A stretch of 25,398 nt of DNA from a virus, in the IMG/VR virus record IMGVR_UViG_3300005842_000042, positions 1 through 25,398 of that record. One strand, written 5' to 3'. How positions within the stretch are numbered: position 1 is the stretch's first letter; every line of letters begins with the position of its first letter. This document shows positions 1-7,003 of this stretch, piece after piece. The notes beneath the pieces are model-generated. The model saw nothing but the letters and a program-made list of their open reading frames with translations, did no database searches and was not told the DNA's origin. Both the position numbers and the translations under genes were made by a program.

Positions 1-2
1 AG

Positions 3-83
3 GCTGAAGTTATCAGCAATGTGAAGACCGAACTGGAAGGGCTGATTGAGCTAGCAGTGCAGCGCCAAGTCAATGACGATTGA
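3..83 (+). CDS. C-terminal end of a head-tail connector-type protein (partial)
   Basis: The third forward frame is open from the left edge to a TGA at 81-83 and encodes 26 residues ending in VNDD. It runs 11 nt into the next gene, as expected in a packed phage operon. Its position just upstream of a tail-terminator-like gene is where HK97 gp10-like (neck or head-closure) proteins usually lie. The fragment is too short to show any family motif, so that identity rests on gene order only. Confidence 0.45.
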   Translation, partial: AEVISNVKTELEGLIELAVQRQVNDD

Positions 84-453
84 AGACTCGATCATCGCGT
101 ATCTGCAGCCTACGCCTAGCGATCCCGGAGTGAGTGGTCGCATCTACTACCGATTGGCTCCAGAGCGGCCTACGCAGCCATTCGCGGTCATCGATTGGGT
201 TTCAGTTCGAACCACGCACACGCAGTGCGGCCCGATCGTGCTCAAGGATAGGTCGTTACAGGTTGCCGTGTTCGCCACATCACAGCGTGAATGCGAGTTG
301 ATCTCTCGGACGCTGGAATTCATGCTCGACGGCTACAGCGGACCAATGGGCGATTTCACGGTGCGCATTCAGTACGAGATGGAAACCACAGTGTACGAGC
401 AGGAGACCAAATTGCACTCGAACAAGCTGCAATTCGGAGTGATGTACAAGTGA
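73..453 (+). CDS. Tail terminator / tail completion protein (DUF3168-like)
   Basis: A 126-residue protein. It starts with a short helix (TIEDSIIAYLQ), followed by a strand containing GRIYYRLAPE and a PFAVIDWV strand. A central LQVAVFATSQRECELISRT segment is strand then helix, and the protein ends in a beta hairpin. This layout, length and place match siphovirus tail terminator proteins (gpU/DUF3168-like), which cap the tail tube and join it to the head. In related phages the tail tube gene follows directly, but here that gene lies about 8.6 kb away at 9090. The family call is by pattern and context, not alignment. Confidence 0.65.
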   Translation: MTIEDSIIAYLQPTPSDPGVSGRIYYRLAPERPTQPFAVIDWVSVRTTHTQCGPIVLKDRSLQVAVFATSQRECELISRTLEFMLDGYSGPMGDFTVRIQYEMETTVYEQETKLHSNKLQFGVMYK

Positions 454-767
454 TTCCCTACAGAGAAGAAGAGACGCTGCGATGGGAGATGGAAAAGGCG
501 ATAAGCCGGGAGAGTCGTGTAATGGCCGAGATGCCAGAAATGCTCGTCAGCGTAACAAAGATTGACATCGAGGTGCTAGCCGAACTGATTGCGCAGAAGG
601 TATACGAGAAGCTCGAAGCCGCTGACGATGCGCGGGAAGCGGCGGCACGGCCCGTAGACGAGTGCCCGGAGTGCGGAGAGAAGGGCAAGAACTTCACCAC
701 GCAGGACTCGACGGGGCTGACGTACGCGTGTCCGAAGGGGCACGGCAAGTGGACGGTGGAACAATGA
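450..767 (+). CDS. Small helical protein with C-terminal zinc ribbon
   Basis: A GTG start at 450 is chosen because it overlaps the upstream TGA (GTGA) and follows GGAG at 437-440. The resulting protein has 105 residues. Residues about 31-62 form a charged amphipathic helix (IDIEVLAELIAQ onward). The C-terminus has a zinc-ribbon pattern, C72-x2-C75 and C94-x3-H98. Function is unknown; a nucleic-acid or protein-binding adaptor is plausible. It is the first gene of the cargo block that separates the tail terminator from the tail tube gene. A longer in-frame reading back to 291 exists but overlaps the terminator gene and looks like a shadow. Confidence 0.7.
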   Translation: MIPYREEETLRWEMEKAISRESRVMAEMPEMLVSVTKIDIEVLAELIAQKVYEKLEAADDAREAAARPVDECPECGEKGKNFTTQDSTGLTYACPKGHGKWTVEQ

Positions 768-772
768 CGAGG

Positions 773-961
773 CTAGTTTATCTCGGGAGCCATTCGTAAT
801 GCGTCAAGGATCTCTTCTATCAATTCCTTGGGCATCGTGGCCTCATCAGCGAAACGACAGGCATAGACAGTTTCTCCGGTTTCATCCTTAGTGGCGGTGA
901 GCACGAGCGGATAAATCTGTCCCCTGTAGCTCAGTGTCAATGGTCGGCTCATAAGAACCAT
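773..961 (-). CDS. Small minus-strand hypothetical protein (moron)
   Basis: A reverse-strand ORF that reads like real protein. Read from 961 it gives 62 residues: two basic/hydrophobic strands (LTLSYRGQIYPLVL), a TKDETGET turn, YACRF, and an acidic amphipathic helix (PKELIEEILDALR). It is opposite to every neighbour. Its start at 961-959 shares the palindromic CATG at 959-962 with the plus-strand start of the glycosyltransferase at 960. A later start at 952 (MSRPLTL) and earlier ones up to 1015 are possible. A CATAAT box sits on the minus strand at 976-971, about 9 nt before the start. I do not recognise the family. Confidence 0.6.
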   Translation of the reverse strand: MVLMSRPLTLSYRGQIYPLVLTATKDETGETVYACRFADEATMPKELIEEILDALRMAPEIN

Positions 962-1679
962 GATCTCATGCATTATGCCGACGCGGGACCGTCGCAATTT
1001 CATACCGCGTGTCATCGCCTGCTTCCTGTCTCAGACGTACACCGACAGCGAGCTAATCATCCTCGATGACGGGATAGACCGCGTAGAGGATCTGATCCCG
1101 CATGACAGGCGGGTGCGCTACTACCATTCGCAGTTTCGGCGCGTGGTCGGAGCCAAGCGAAACATGGCGTGCCAAGCAGCGAACGGCGACGTGATTGCGC
1201 ACTGGGACGACGACGACTGGTCGCACCCTGAACGGCTCGCTACTCAGATCGAACTGCTCAAGGCCGACCCCGACACGCATCTGACTGGTTACTACGCCAT
1301 GGGCTTCCATCGGTTGACCGACGGAAAGGTGTTCCGCTACGAAGCGCGACCGTCCTACGCCATCGGCACATCGTTCATGTACTGGCGTGGGTGGTGGCGC
1401 AGTCATCAGTTTCTCGACATGCAGAAGTCGGAAGATAACACGTTCCTCGGTCACGTCGGGCGAGCGGCATGCGTAGACGGATCGCAAATGATGGTCGCGA
1501 CGGTCCACAAGGATGGTACCTGCGACAAAGACGGCGCGATGGACCTTATCGAAGATCGTGAGAGAACACGGCAAGCTCGGATTCAGATGGGCGAAACGAA
1601 CCCGCCCAAGTACGAGTGGTCGCACTGGAGCTTCGATCAATTACCGGAAGGATACAGGAGGGTTGCTTGCTTAGGTTGA
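960..1679 (+). CDS. Glycosyltransferase family 2-like protein (GT-A fold)
   Basis: A 239-residue soluble protein starting MISCIMPTRDRR, the usual first strand of GT2 enzymes. LIILDDG at about 32-38 supplies the first nucleotide-binding acidic pair. AKRNMACQAANGDVIAHW leads into the metal/nucleotide-sugar DXD-like run D83-D86 followed by W87. No signal peptide or membrane segment is visible, so it should act in the cytoplasm using a nucleotide-sugar donor. Donor and acceptor cannot be told from sequence. No strong ribosome-binding site precedes the ATG. It starts the longest same-strand stretch of the sugar cargo and its 3' end overlaps the methyltransferase gene. Confidence 0.88.
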   Translation: MISCIMPTRDRRNFIPRVIACFLSQTYTDSELIILDDGIDRVEDLIPHDRRVRYYHSQFRRVVGAKRNMACQAANGDVIAHWDDDDWSHPERLATQIELLKADPDTHLTGYYAMGFHRLTDGKVFRYEARPSYAIGTSFMYWRGWWRSHQFLDMQKSEDNTFLGHVGRAACVDGSQMMVATVHKDGTCDKDGAMDLIEDRERTRQARIQMGETNPPKYEWSHWSFDQLPEGYRRVACLG

Positions 1680-2116
1680 ACCTCGGTTGCTCAAGTACGC
1701 TTGAGCCCGGATACGTGAACGTTGACATCGCGGAGCCTGCGGACCAAATCGCGGACCTCGCAGAGCGCTGGCCTTGGGATGACTCCACTGTTGACTTCGT
1801 GCGAGCGCATGACATCTTCGAGCACATCGCAGACAAGAAGCACACACTGAACGAGCTTTACCGCGTGCTTGTCCCTAACGGACGCTGCGAGATGGTCGTG
1901 CCCACGACTGACGGGCGCGGCGCGTGGCAGGACGTGGACCACAAGAGCTACTGGAACCCGAACAGCCTGTTCTATCTCGAATACAACAACCCGCACAACA
2001 CGCGATTCAAGGCCGCGTACGGAATGAATCACCACTTCCGCATCATCGAGCAGAAGCACGAGAAGCTCGCCGACGAGGTATGGAAGTTGACGGCGGTTCT
2101 GGAGGCAGTCAAGTGA
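1667..2116 (+). CDS. SAM-dependent class I methyltransferase
   Basis: A TTG start at 1667 is preferred because AGGAGG lies at 1656-1661, five bases upstream, and the protein then begins directly with the SAM-binding strand (149 residues). Motif I is LNLGCSS (residues about 4-10), followed by GYVNVDI with the acidic motif II residue. VDFVRAHDIFEHI at about 42-54 and a LNELYRVLVPNGRCEMVVP segment complete a Rossmann methyltransferase of the methyltransf_11/23 type. Such enzymes often sit in O-antigen or glycan loci. It overlaps the preceding glycosyltransferase by 13 nt, implying coupled translation and possibly methylation of the same glycan. Confidence 0.85.
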   Translation: MLRLNLGCSSTLEPGYVNVDIAEPADQIADLAERWPWDDSTVDFVRAHDIFEHIADKKHTLNELYRVLVPNGRCEMVVPTTDGRGAWQDVDHKSYWNPNSLFYLEYNNPHNTRFKAAYGMNHHFRIIEQKHEKLADEVWKLTAVLEAVK

Positions 2117-2505
2117 GAGATCCACGGACGGAGCCACGCGCTGGGGATGCGATTCTCAGCGATGGAAGCGCCTACGTAATCGGTGAGGTTGACGATGCCG
2201 AGGTTATGTACGGCTGTGGCGACCATCGGTATTGGTACAAGCCTCTAGATCAATGGCGCGACGACATGAAGGAAGCGACGGTTCTGCACGTTGCCGAGGA
2301 AGTAGTGAAGGAATGCGCCGCGTGCAAGGCTACACGCGATGGACTGGAAATCGTCCCCGCTGGCTTTGAAATCGCCGAACTGTGCGCGACTCACCTCAAG
2401 AGGTACAGGACGTTCGAGAAAGAAGAAACCCGCAAGCAATGGGAGGCTGAACTGGAGCGTATGCGAAAGGCTGGTCTGGACTTTACATGCCATATCGCGT
2501 TGTAA
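2113..2505 (+). CDS. Hypothetical protein with putative zinc ribbon
   Basis: A GTG start at 2113 overlaps the previous stop (GTGA), with GGAGG at 2101-2105 as ribosome-binding site; 130 residues. The N-terminus (RDPRTEPRAGD, then DAEVMYG and a WRDDMKEATVLH stretch) resembles small phage proteins of unknown function. The C-terminal half has C68-x2-C71 and C91-x2-H94, a likely zinc site, then a charged helix (EKEETRKQWEAELERM). Function unknown. Its last 19 nt overlap the next glycosyltransferase. Confidence 0.72.
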   Translation: MRDPRTEPRAGDAILSDGSAYVIGEVDDAEVMYGCGDHRYWYKPLDQWRDDMKEATVLHVAEEVVKECAACKATRDGLEIVPAGFEIAELCATHLKRYRTFEKEETRKQWEAELERMRKAGLDFTCHIAL

Positions 2506-3212
2506 TCTGCTCGCGCAATGAGGACAACCTAACCGCCTGCGTCAAAGCGATCCTGCGCAACCAGCCGGACCTGACGCCTGACCGAATCATCGTAGTCAAT
2601 GACGGGCTCAGCATCGGCGATCTGATGCGCGAGTTTGGCGGCGTGTTCCCGTTCACGATTGTTCAAGGCGAGAAGCCTTTCGTGTACGCGCGGAACAACA
2701 ACATCGGTATCCGGCACGCGGGCACGGATGACTGTTTGCTCACGAACGACGATGCCCTGCTGACTACACCAAACGGGTTCAATCTGCTCGCTGAGGCATG
2801 CGCGGCGCACCCCGAGATTGGCATCCTCTCCCCTGCGATCAACAACGTCGGCAACACGAACCAGAATCAAGCGAAGGGCTCAACAGGGATTCGGTATGAC
2901 GACCGCATGCTGTGCTTCTCGTGCGTATACATCCCGCGCAAGACTTTCGATGCTGTGGGCCTTTTAGAAGAGTGTTATGTAGCGTACGGAATGGAAGATG
3001 ATTCCTACTCCTTGATGGTCCGCAATGCCGGGCTGAAGCTCGGGATTCTAGATTCCGTCTTCGTTGACCATGGATCTCTGAAGAGCGAGTATCGCGGCAA
3101 GGGGAGCGGCGACTATCGGCCCAATCTGCGGATCTTCATTCGCAAGTGGGGCCATGACAACTGGGGAAAAACAAAAGAAAATTCCCAATTTCCTGAGTGT
3201 TTCGAGGATTAA
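2487..3212 (+). CDS. Glycosyltransferase family 2-like protein
   Basis: A 241-residue soluble protein. VVICSRNE (5-12) is the first strand. IIVVNDG (34-40) holds the donor-binding acidic residue. ARNNNIGI (68-75) is the typical GT2 helix start, and LLTNDDALL with D88-D89 is the DXD-equivalent. GLLEECYVAYGMEDDSYSLMVRNAGLKLGI carries the catalytic-base-type acidic cluster seen as ED in rhamnosyl- and galactosyl-type GT2 enzymes. No membrane helix is seen. It is the second of four glycosyltransferases in this block. Its stop is followed by the only sizeable gap in the block (about 80 nt), which leads into the HNH gene. Confidence 0.87.
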   Translation: MPYRVVICSRNEDNLTACVKAILRNQPDLTPDRIIVVNDGLSIGDLMREFGGVFPFTIVQGEKPFVYARNNNIGIRHAGTDDCLLTNDDALLTTPNGFNLLAEACAAHPEIGILSPAINNVGNTNQNQAKGSTGIRYDDRMLCFSCVYIPRKTFDAVGLLEECYVAYGMEDDSYSLMVRNAGLKLGILDSVFVDHGSLKSEYRGKGSGDYRPNLRIFIRKWGHDNWGKTKENSQFPECFED

Positions 3213-3216
3213 GCGG

Positions 3217-3222
3217 TAAAAT
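3217..3222 (+). promoter_or_regulatory. Possible -10 box upstream of HNH gene
   Basis: TAAAAT lies in the short gap after the second glycosyltransferase. No convincing -35 hexamer sits 16-18 nt upstream (TGAGTG at 17 nt). The context TAAAATAGT resembles TAGAATAGT before the small gene at 16080. It could let the HNH gene be expressed apart from the late operon. Weak evidence. Confidence 0.25.
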
Positions 3223-3290
3223 AGTAGTCGAGCCAAGCAGTGTTGGAAGCACCGCAAGGCTCTAATCACCCGATCTGGATTGGAGATCAA

Positions 3291-3908
3291 GTGCCTACCC
3301 AAGATACTAGCGCACCCTTACACAAGACCTGCAGTAAATGTGCCGAATGGAAGCCGATAGACGACTTTCCGCTCACGAGAGGAAAGCGCTTCAATTGCTG
3401 CCGTAAGTGCCAGAGCCTGAACGCCAAGAGATGGGCCGATGCAAACCGAGAGAAGGTTCGGATTGCGAAGAAGGCGTACGAGAAGCGATACCCCGATCGG
3501 GTAGCAGAATCTAAATCCAAAAACTTCGCGATCCATGGCGAGCGCTACAAGAAGGCGACGTCAGAGGCTAAGCAAGCGAACAGAGAAGAAGAAAACAGGA
3601 AACTCAGAGAGCAATACCGCCGTGATCCTACACCGTTTCAGTTGCGCAATAAGCGGCGTGAGGATCGTGAAGCGGCCCTGCCCGGAACATTCACGAAGGA
3701 CGATCGGATCACACTCCTGAACCAGCAGAATTGGGAGTGCAACGGATGCCTCAGGCCGATTGACGAGAGGGCTCACGCGGATCACAGGACGCCCGTAGTT
3801 CGCGGCGGATCTAACGGTATCGAGAATCGCCAGATGCTTTGCAAGCGGTGCAATCACTTGAAAGGAACGATGACGCAGGAAGAGTGGATGATGAGGCGCG
3901 CAGGATGA
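3291..3908 (+). CDS. HNH homing-type endonuclease
   Basis: A GTG start at 3291 has GGAG about seven bases upstream; the frame is also open from a GTG at 3240. The 205-residue protein begins with a treble-clef or zinc-ribbon pair (C14-x2-C17, then CCRKC) and a long basic helical middle. It ends with a classic HNH core: C150-x2-C153, H162-A-D-H165, an asparagine-containing loop (GGSNGIENRQML), and C184-x2-C187-N-H. Such enzymes are nicking or cutting nucleases, often mobile and free-standing in phages. The zinc-rich N-terminus probably binds DNA. It sits within the sugar cargo, and its stop codon overlaps the start of the Ntn hydrolase (ATGA). Confidence 0.88.
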   Translation: MPTQDTSAPLHKTCSKCAEWKPIDDFPLTRGKRFNCCRKCQSLNAKRWADANREKVRIAKKAYEKRYPDRVAESKSKNFAIHGERYKKATSEAKQANREEENRKLREQYRRDPTPFQLRNKRREDREAALPGTFTKDDRITLLNQQNWECNGCLRPIDERAHADHRTPVVRGGSNGIENRQMLCKRCNHLKGTMTQEEWMMRRAG

Positions 3909-4438
3909 CAGCCATAGCGGGGTTCTGTGAAGGCGGCAAGGTCTACATCGGGGGAGATAGCGCAGGGGTAAGTGGCTGGAGCATGACGGTACGTGCGGAT
4001 AGTAAGGTGTTCCGCAAGGGCGAGTTCATCTTTGGATTCACGTCATCATTTCGTATGGGGCAACTGCTCCGCTACAAACTGCAACCTCCGCAGCAAAATG
4101 CGGATCAAGACACCGCCGAGTACATGGCTACATCATTCGTAGATGCGGTGCGTACCTGCCTGAAAGATGGCGGATTCGCAGAGAAAGATAAAGATGCCGA
4201 GAAGGGCGGTACGTTCTTAGTCGGATATCGCGGCAGGATTTTCAGGGTCGCCAGCGACTACCAGGTTGGCGAATCGCTCTGCGGTTATGATGCGGCTGGA
4301 TGCGGCGAGGACGCCTGCCTTGGGGCGCTGTTCGCTACGAAGGGCATGGAGCCTGAAAAGCGGATGCAGATTACCCTTGAGGCGGCAGAGCAGCACAGCG
4401 CGGGAGTCCGGGGGCCGTTCCATACGGAATCATTGTGA
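3905..4438 (+). CDS. Proteasome-beta/HslV-like Ntn hydrolase
   Basis: An ATG at 3905 overlaps the HNH stop (ATGA); 177 residues. Numbering from the residue after Met, the catalytic positions of proteasome beta subunits are all present: Thr1 (TAIAGF), Asp17 (in IGGDSAG) and Lys33 (in ADSKVF). The strand EFIFGFTSS follows, as in the family. A later AAGCGEDACLGAL segment aligns with the GSG-x4-A-GAL region, with Cys where Ser129 normally lies. Known members are self-compartmentalised peptidases or small-molecule amidases activated by exposing the N-terminal Thr. Removal of Met1 alone would suffice here, so no propeptide is needed. Substrate unknown. The remaining frame open upstream of 3905 lies inside the HNH gene and is not used. 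Confidence 0.75.
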   Translation: MTAIAGFCEGGKVYIGGDSAGVSGWSMTVRADSKVFRKGEFIFGFTSSFRMGQLLRYKLQPPQQNADQDTAEYMATSFVDAVRTCLKDGGFAEKDKDAEKGGTFLVGYRGRIFRVASDYQVGESLCGYDAAGCGEDACLGALFATKGMEPEKRMQITLEAAEQHSAGVRGPFHTESL

Positions 4439-5991
4439 AAGTCCTGATTCTCGGAGCATCGGGGATCGTGGGGTCCAGCATGCGCCTCTGCGTTCCTCCC
4501 GGCATCGAACCGATCTGGCACCGCAAGGCGGCGGATGCGTGGCATTTCGGCACGGATTTAGAAAACGGGGCGGTTTCCCTGCGCGAATGGATTGAGAAGC
4601 GTTCTCCAGTAGGCGCGGTCGTTTATCTCGCTGGAGAGTGTGACGTTGACACCGTACAGAAGAATCCGAGGGCATGCAGGGGCGTAAACGTATCTTTCCC
4701 GGGCTCCCTATCCACACTCTGCGGTCGAAACGGGAGCCATCTGATATACGCATCCAGTCAAGCCGTGCTGGGCGGCCCTGTTAACGAGTATGGGATTCAG
4801 AAGTTGGCGGCTGAGAAACTGGTAGCGGCGAATGGGGACAACTGGACAATCGCCCGCCTAACCTTCGTTCTCGGCATCCGCCCAATGCCGCACCAGGGGC
4901 GCAAGAATCCGCTAGAGGCGATGCTGGACGGATCGCACACGAAGCAGGTGGCCGACCGCTGGTTTAGTCCGCTGTTCGCCCGCGATGCAGCCAAGGCGCT
5001 ATGGCGACTCGTGATCGACCAGCCGAAACGCAAGATTGTCCACATCGGTACGCCGATCAGGGTCAGCCGCTACGACATCTCTGTGGCCGCTGGAGTGCCC
5101 TGCGAGGCGGTATCGCATGATTCCTTCACCGGACTGGCACCGAGGCCGCTAGACACGACGTACCCGCCTGATTCGCTGCATTACAGCAGCCTTGAGGACG
5201 GCCTGAAGCAAGCCAAACAGGACTACGAGGATCGACAACAGATGAACGTGGCAGACCGAGCGCGGGAGATCGCGCTGTTTTTGGGGAGACGTGAGGATGA
5301 GTGCCTAGCGAAGCTCAGTCGCGGCTTCATCCCGCTGCACCACGAGGTAACGGCTGACTTCAAAGCGGCGAACATCGGCGACGACGACGCGAAGCTGCTG
5401 GAGTGGTACCGCACGACCGAGGCATATATCTGGGAACTGAGCGCCTACCACACAGACCCCGGATACAACTACGCGGGAAAGTGCCAAGGGATTGCGGAAG
5501 CGCTCGTGGCGAAGGGCTGCAAAACTGTTCTGTGTCTCGGAGACGGCATCGGGGATTTGACGTTGGCTCTGCTCAAGGCTGGGCTGCATGCCACGTACCA
5601 CGATCTAGCCGGGAGCCGAACTTATGAGTTCGCTAGGTTCCGATTTTCAAGGCACGGACGGCCACCAACGCACCTGATGACGGCAGGGTGGGAGCCTGAT
5701 ATCGCCTTTTTGAGCCAGTTTGATGCTGTCGTTTCGCTGGACTTCCTGGAACACGTATGTAATGTAGAAAGCTGGGTTGCCGCCATTCACGGCGTACTCA
5801 AGCCCGGAGGCTGGTTCGTCGCGCAGAACGCCTTCAATTGCGGCAGTGGGCCGGACGGCAGTATTCCGATGCACCTCAGCCGCAATGACAAGTACGAGCA
5901 ATTGTGGGATCCGACGTTGGAGCAGATCGGCTTTCGTCAGCATGGACCGAATTGGTACCAGCGGCCCGTCGGCGTCGAGGTAGCAGCGTGA
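4435..5991 (+). CDS. Fusion: RmlD-like NAD(P) sugar reductase/epimerase + SAM methyltransferase
   Basis: A GTG start at 4435 overlaps the previous stop (GTGA); 518 residues. The N-terminal half (about 1-265) is a short-chain dehydrogenase/epimerase. It has the nucleotide-binding GASGIVGS at about 7-14, VVYLAGECDVD, a catalytic Ser region (ASSQAV, S107-S108) and the YxxxK pair Y119/K123. It most resembles dTDP-4-dehydrorhamnose reductase (RmlD). From about residue 270 a helical linker leads to a class I methyltransferase with motif I LCLGDGIGD (366-374), a VVSLDFLEHV motif (432-441) and GVLKPGG. One polypeptide could therefore reduce or epimerise a nucleotide sugar and methylate the sugar or product. 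No membrane segment. Confidence 0.83.
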   Translation: MKVLILGASGIVGSSMRLCVPPGIEPIWHRKAADAWHFGTDLENGAVSLREWIEKRSPVGAVVYLAGECDVDTVQKNPRACRGVNVSFPGSLSTLCGRNGSHLIYASSQAVLGGPVNEYGIQKLAAEKLVAANGDNWTIARLTFVLGIRPMPHQGRKNPLEAMLDGSHTKQVADRWFSPLFARDAAKALWRLVIDQPKRKIVHIGTPIRVSRYDISVAAGVPCEAVSHDSFTGLAPRPLDTTYPPDSLHYSSLEDGLKQAKQDYEDRQQMNVADRAREIALFLGRREDECLAKLSRGFIPLHHEVTADFKAANIGDDDAKLLEWYRTTEAYIWELSAYHTDPGYNYAGKCQGIAEALVAKGCKTVLCLGDGIGDLTLALLKAGLHATYHDLAGSRTYEFARFRFSRHGRPPTHLMTAGWEPDIAFLSQFDAVVSLDFLEHVCNVESWVAAIHGVLKPGGWFVAQNAFNCGSGPDGSIPMHLSRNDKYEQLWDPTLEQIGFRQHGPNWYQRPVGVEVAA

Positions 5992-6212
5992 GATGCGGGG
6001 ATTGCAGGTACTGGGAAAGCCCGATTTCATTCGGACTGCATCGCGACTGGAAAAGCACCATGGGGATGTGCGGTTTGATGGGTAGCGCTGACGGAGATCC
6101 ATGCAATGAGCATGGCGTTTCCTCTAAAGCAACCGCGCTGGACTCCGAGGAACATGCGGCGCAGGTAATGTGTTCGGCTGATTTCGGATGTATCCAATTC
6201 ATAAGCAAATGA
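5988..6212 (+). CDS. Small Cys-rich protein
   Basis: A GTG start at 5988 overlaps the fusion gene stop (GTGA); 74 residues. The start MRCGDCRYWE gives a CxxC at residues 3-6, with further cysteines in MCGL, DPCNEH, MCSAD and FGCIQF, enough for one or two zinc sites. This pattern (CGDCRYW...GxC...C) recurs in small phage and bacterial proteins of unknown role. It is translationally coupled to its neighbours on both sides by 4-nt overlaps. Function unknown. Confidence 0.65.
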   Translation: MRCGDCRYWESPISFGLHRDWKSTMGMCGLMGSADGDPCNEHGVSSKATALDSEEHAAQVMCSADFGCIQFISK

Positions 6213-6625
6213 GGCCAATCCCAACCAAAGATAAATCCGGCGAGCCGAACGGCTACCTGATCCCGCTGTGGAGCGTGAACGAGGCCCCATGGTTGCGGCC
6301 CGATCAGGTGTACGTGACCGTGGTCGATCCCGGCAAGAGCAAGGGGCCGCACTTGCACATGAAGCGGCGCGGATTCTTCCACTGCATTTCAGGGCAAGTC
6401 GCATTCATTCTGCGGGTAGATGGTTACTACGTGCGCTACGAGGCGAGCCCGAACAACGGACCTGTGATCGTGCCACCGGGGACGCCCTGCGAGATTCGGA
6501 ACGTTGGCCCCAGTCCCGCCTTCGTGGTAAATATGCCGAGTCCCGCATGGGCGAAAGACGATCAAGACGACTGGCCAGTGGATGACTGGGATACGGGGGA
6601 AGGTTCTGTACTCAGTTTTCCATAA
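6209..6625 (+). CDS. Cupin-fold sugar epimerase/isomerase-like protein
   Basis: The start at 6209 is preferred because it makes an ATGA overlap with the previous stop; 138 residues. An in-frame ATG at 6188 would add seven. The core is a double-stranded beta-helix cupin: VYVTVVDPG, then GPHLHMKRRGFFHCISGQV (metal- or substrate-binding His pair), a VDGYYVRYE strand, VIVPPGTPCEIRNVG and AFVVNMPSPAW, ending in a DDQDDW acidic tail. This resembles WxcM/FdtA- or RmlC-type nucleotide-sugar ketoisomerases and epimerases, which fits the neighbouring RmlD-like reductase. The exact reaction is not determinable by eye. Confidence 0.75.
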   Translation: MRPIPTKDKSGEPNGYLIPLWSVNEAPWLRPDQVYVTVVDPGKSKGPHLHMKRRGFFHCISGQVAFILRVDGYYVRYEASPNNGPVIVPPGTPCEIRNVGPSPAFVVNMPSPAWAKDDQDDWPVDDWDTGEGSVLSFP

Positions 6626-6800
6626 CGAAGTGAAGCAGTCGCCGGAAACGGACTGCATACGGATCGCACGGCAGACCGCGTGGGGCTTGTGTAGGCAGAA
6701 CGGAGGCACGGCGCGAATCGAGCAGGATGGACGGGCGGTCGCGACCTTCGCGGCGGTTGAATTCGGCGTGAGTGTTTGGCGAGTAGAGGAGAGGGCTTGA
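6582..6800 (+). CDS. Small hypothetical protein
   Basis: A 72-residue ORF overlapping the cupin gene by 44 nt if begun at the ATG at 6582. No clear ribosome-binding site is seen; a GTG at 6630 would remove the overlap. The sequence (LYSVFHNEV, CIRIARQTAWGLC, GTARIEQDGRAVATF) looks like a compact alpha/beta peptide and ends in a TGATG junction with the next gene, supporting a real gene. Family not recognised. Confidence 0.55.
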   Translation: MTGIRGKVLYSVFHNEVKQSPETDCIRIARQTAWGLCRQNGGTARIEQDGRAVATFAAVEFGVSVWRVEERA

Positions 6801-7003
6801 TGATCTGTGGTGAGTGCGGTGGCGAGACTATTGCCGAGATTCCATCGGACGTAAAGGAATTGATCAAACAATCCGTACTGGTTGGGGAGATGTGCGACCC
6901 CGGAGGAAGGCTGCTGACATTCCAAGACGGCACTGAGGTTCGCCTAAGCGATTACTGCAGTTCGTGCGATTTCGAGACGATCAGAAAGGCTCTGGCTAAG
7001 TGA
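6800..7003 (+). CDS. Small zinc-ribbon protein
   Basis: An ATG at 6800 overlaps the previous TGA (TGATG) and has GAGGAGAGG just upstream; 67 residues. It starts MICGECGGE, with CxxC at residues 3-6, and later has YCSSCDFE with a second CxxC, making a four-cysteine zinc ribbon around a short helix. YgiT-type antitoxin N-terminal domains have a comparable pattern, but no helix-turn-helix or partner toxin is visible. Its stop overlaps the next glycosyltransferase (GTGA). Function unknown. Confidence 0.7.
   Translation: MICGECGGETIAEIPSDVKELIKQSVLVGEMCDPGGRLLTFQDGTEVRLSDYCSSCDFETIRKALAK

Noticed and set aside
920-945. tRNA-like TAGCTCAGT sequence near 927-935
   Set aside because: No acceptor, anticodon or T arm can be built around it, and it lies in the minus-strand coding ORF.
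1053-1640. Minus-strand ORF of 195 residues opposite the first glycosyltransferase
   Set aside because: It mirrors the codon pattern of the well-supported plus-strand gene and has an Arg/Val/His-rich shadow composition with no motif.
3212-3290. Possible tRNA or small RNA before the HNH gene
   Set aside because: No T-arm consensus or acceptor pairing found on either strand; treated as the HNH leader with an uncertain start.
4430-4753. Minus-strand ORF opposite the reductase-methyltransferase gene
   Set aside because: Overlaps clear Rossmann-fold coding sequence and has Arg/Ser-rich shadow composition.
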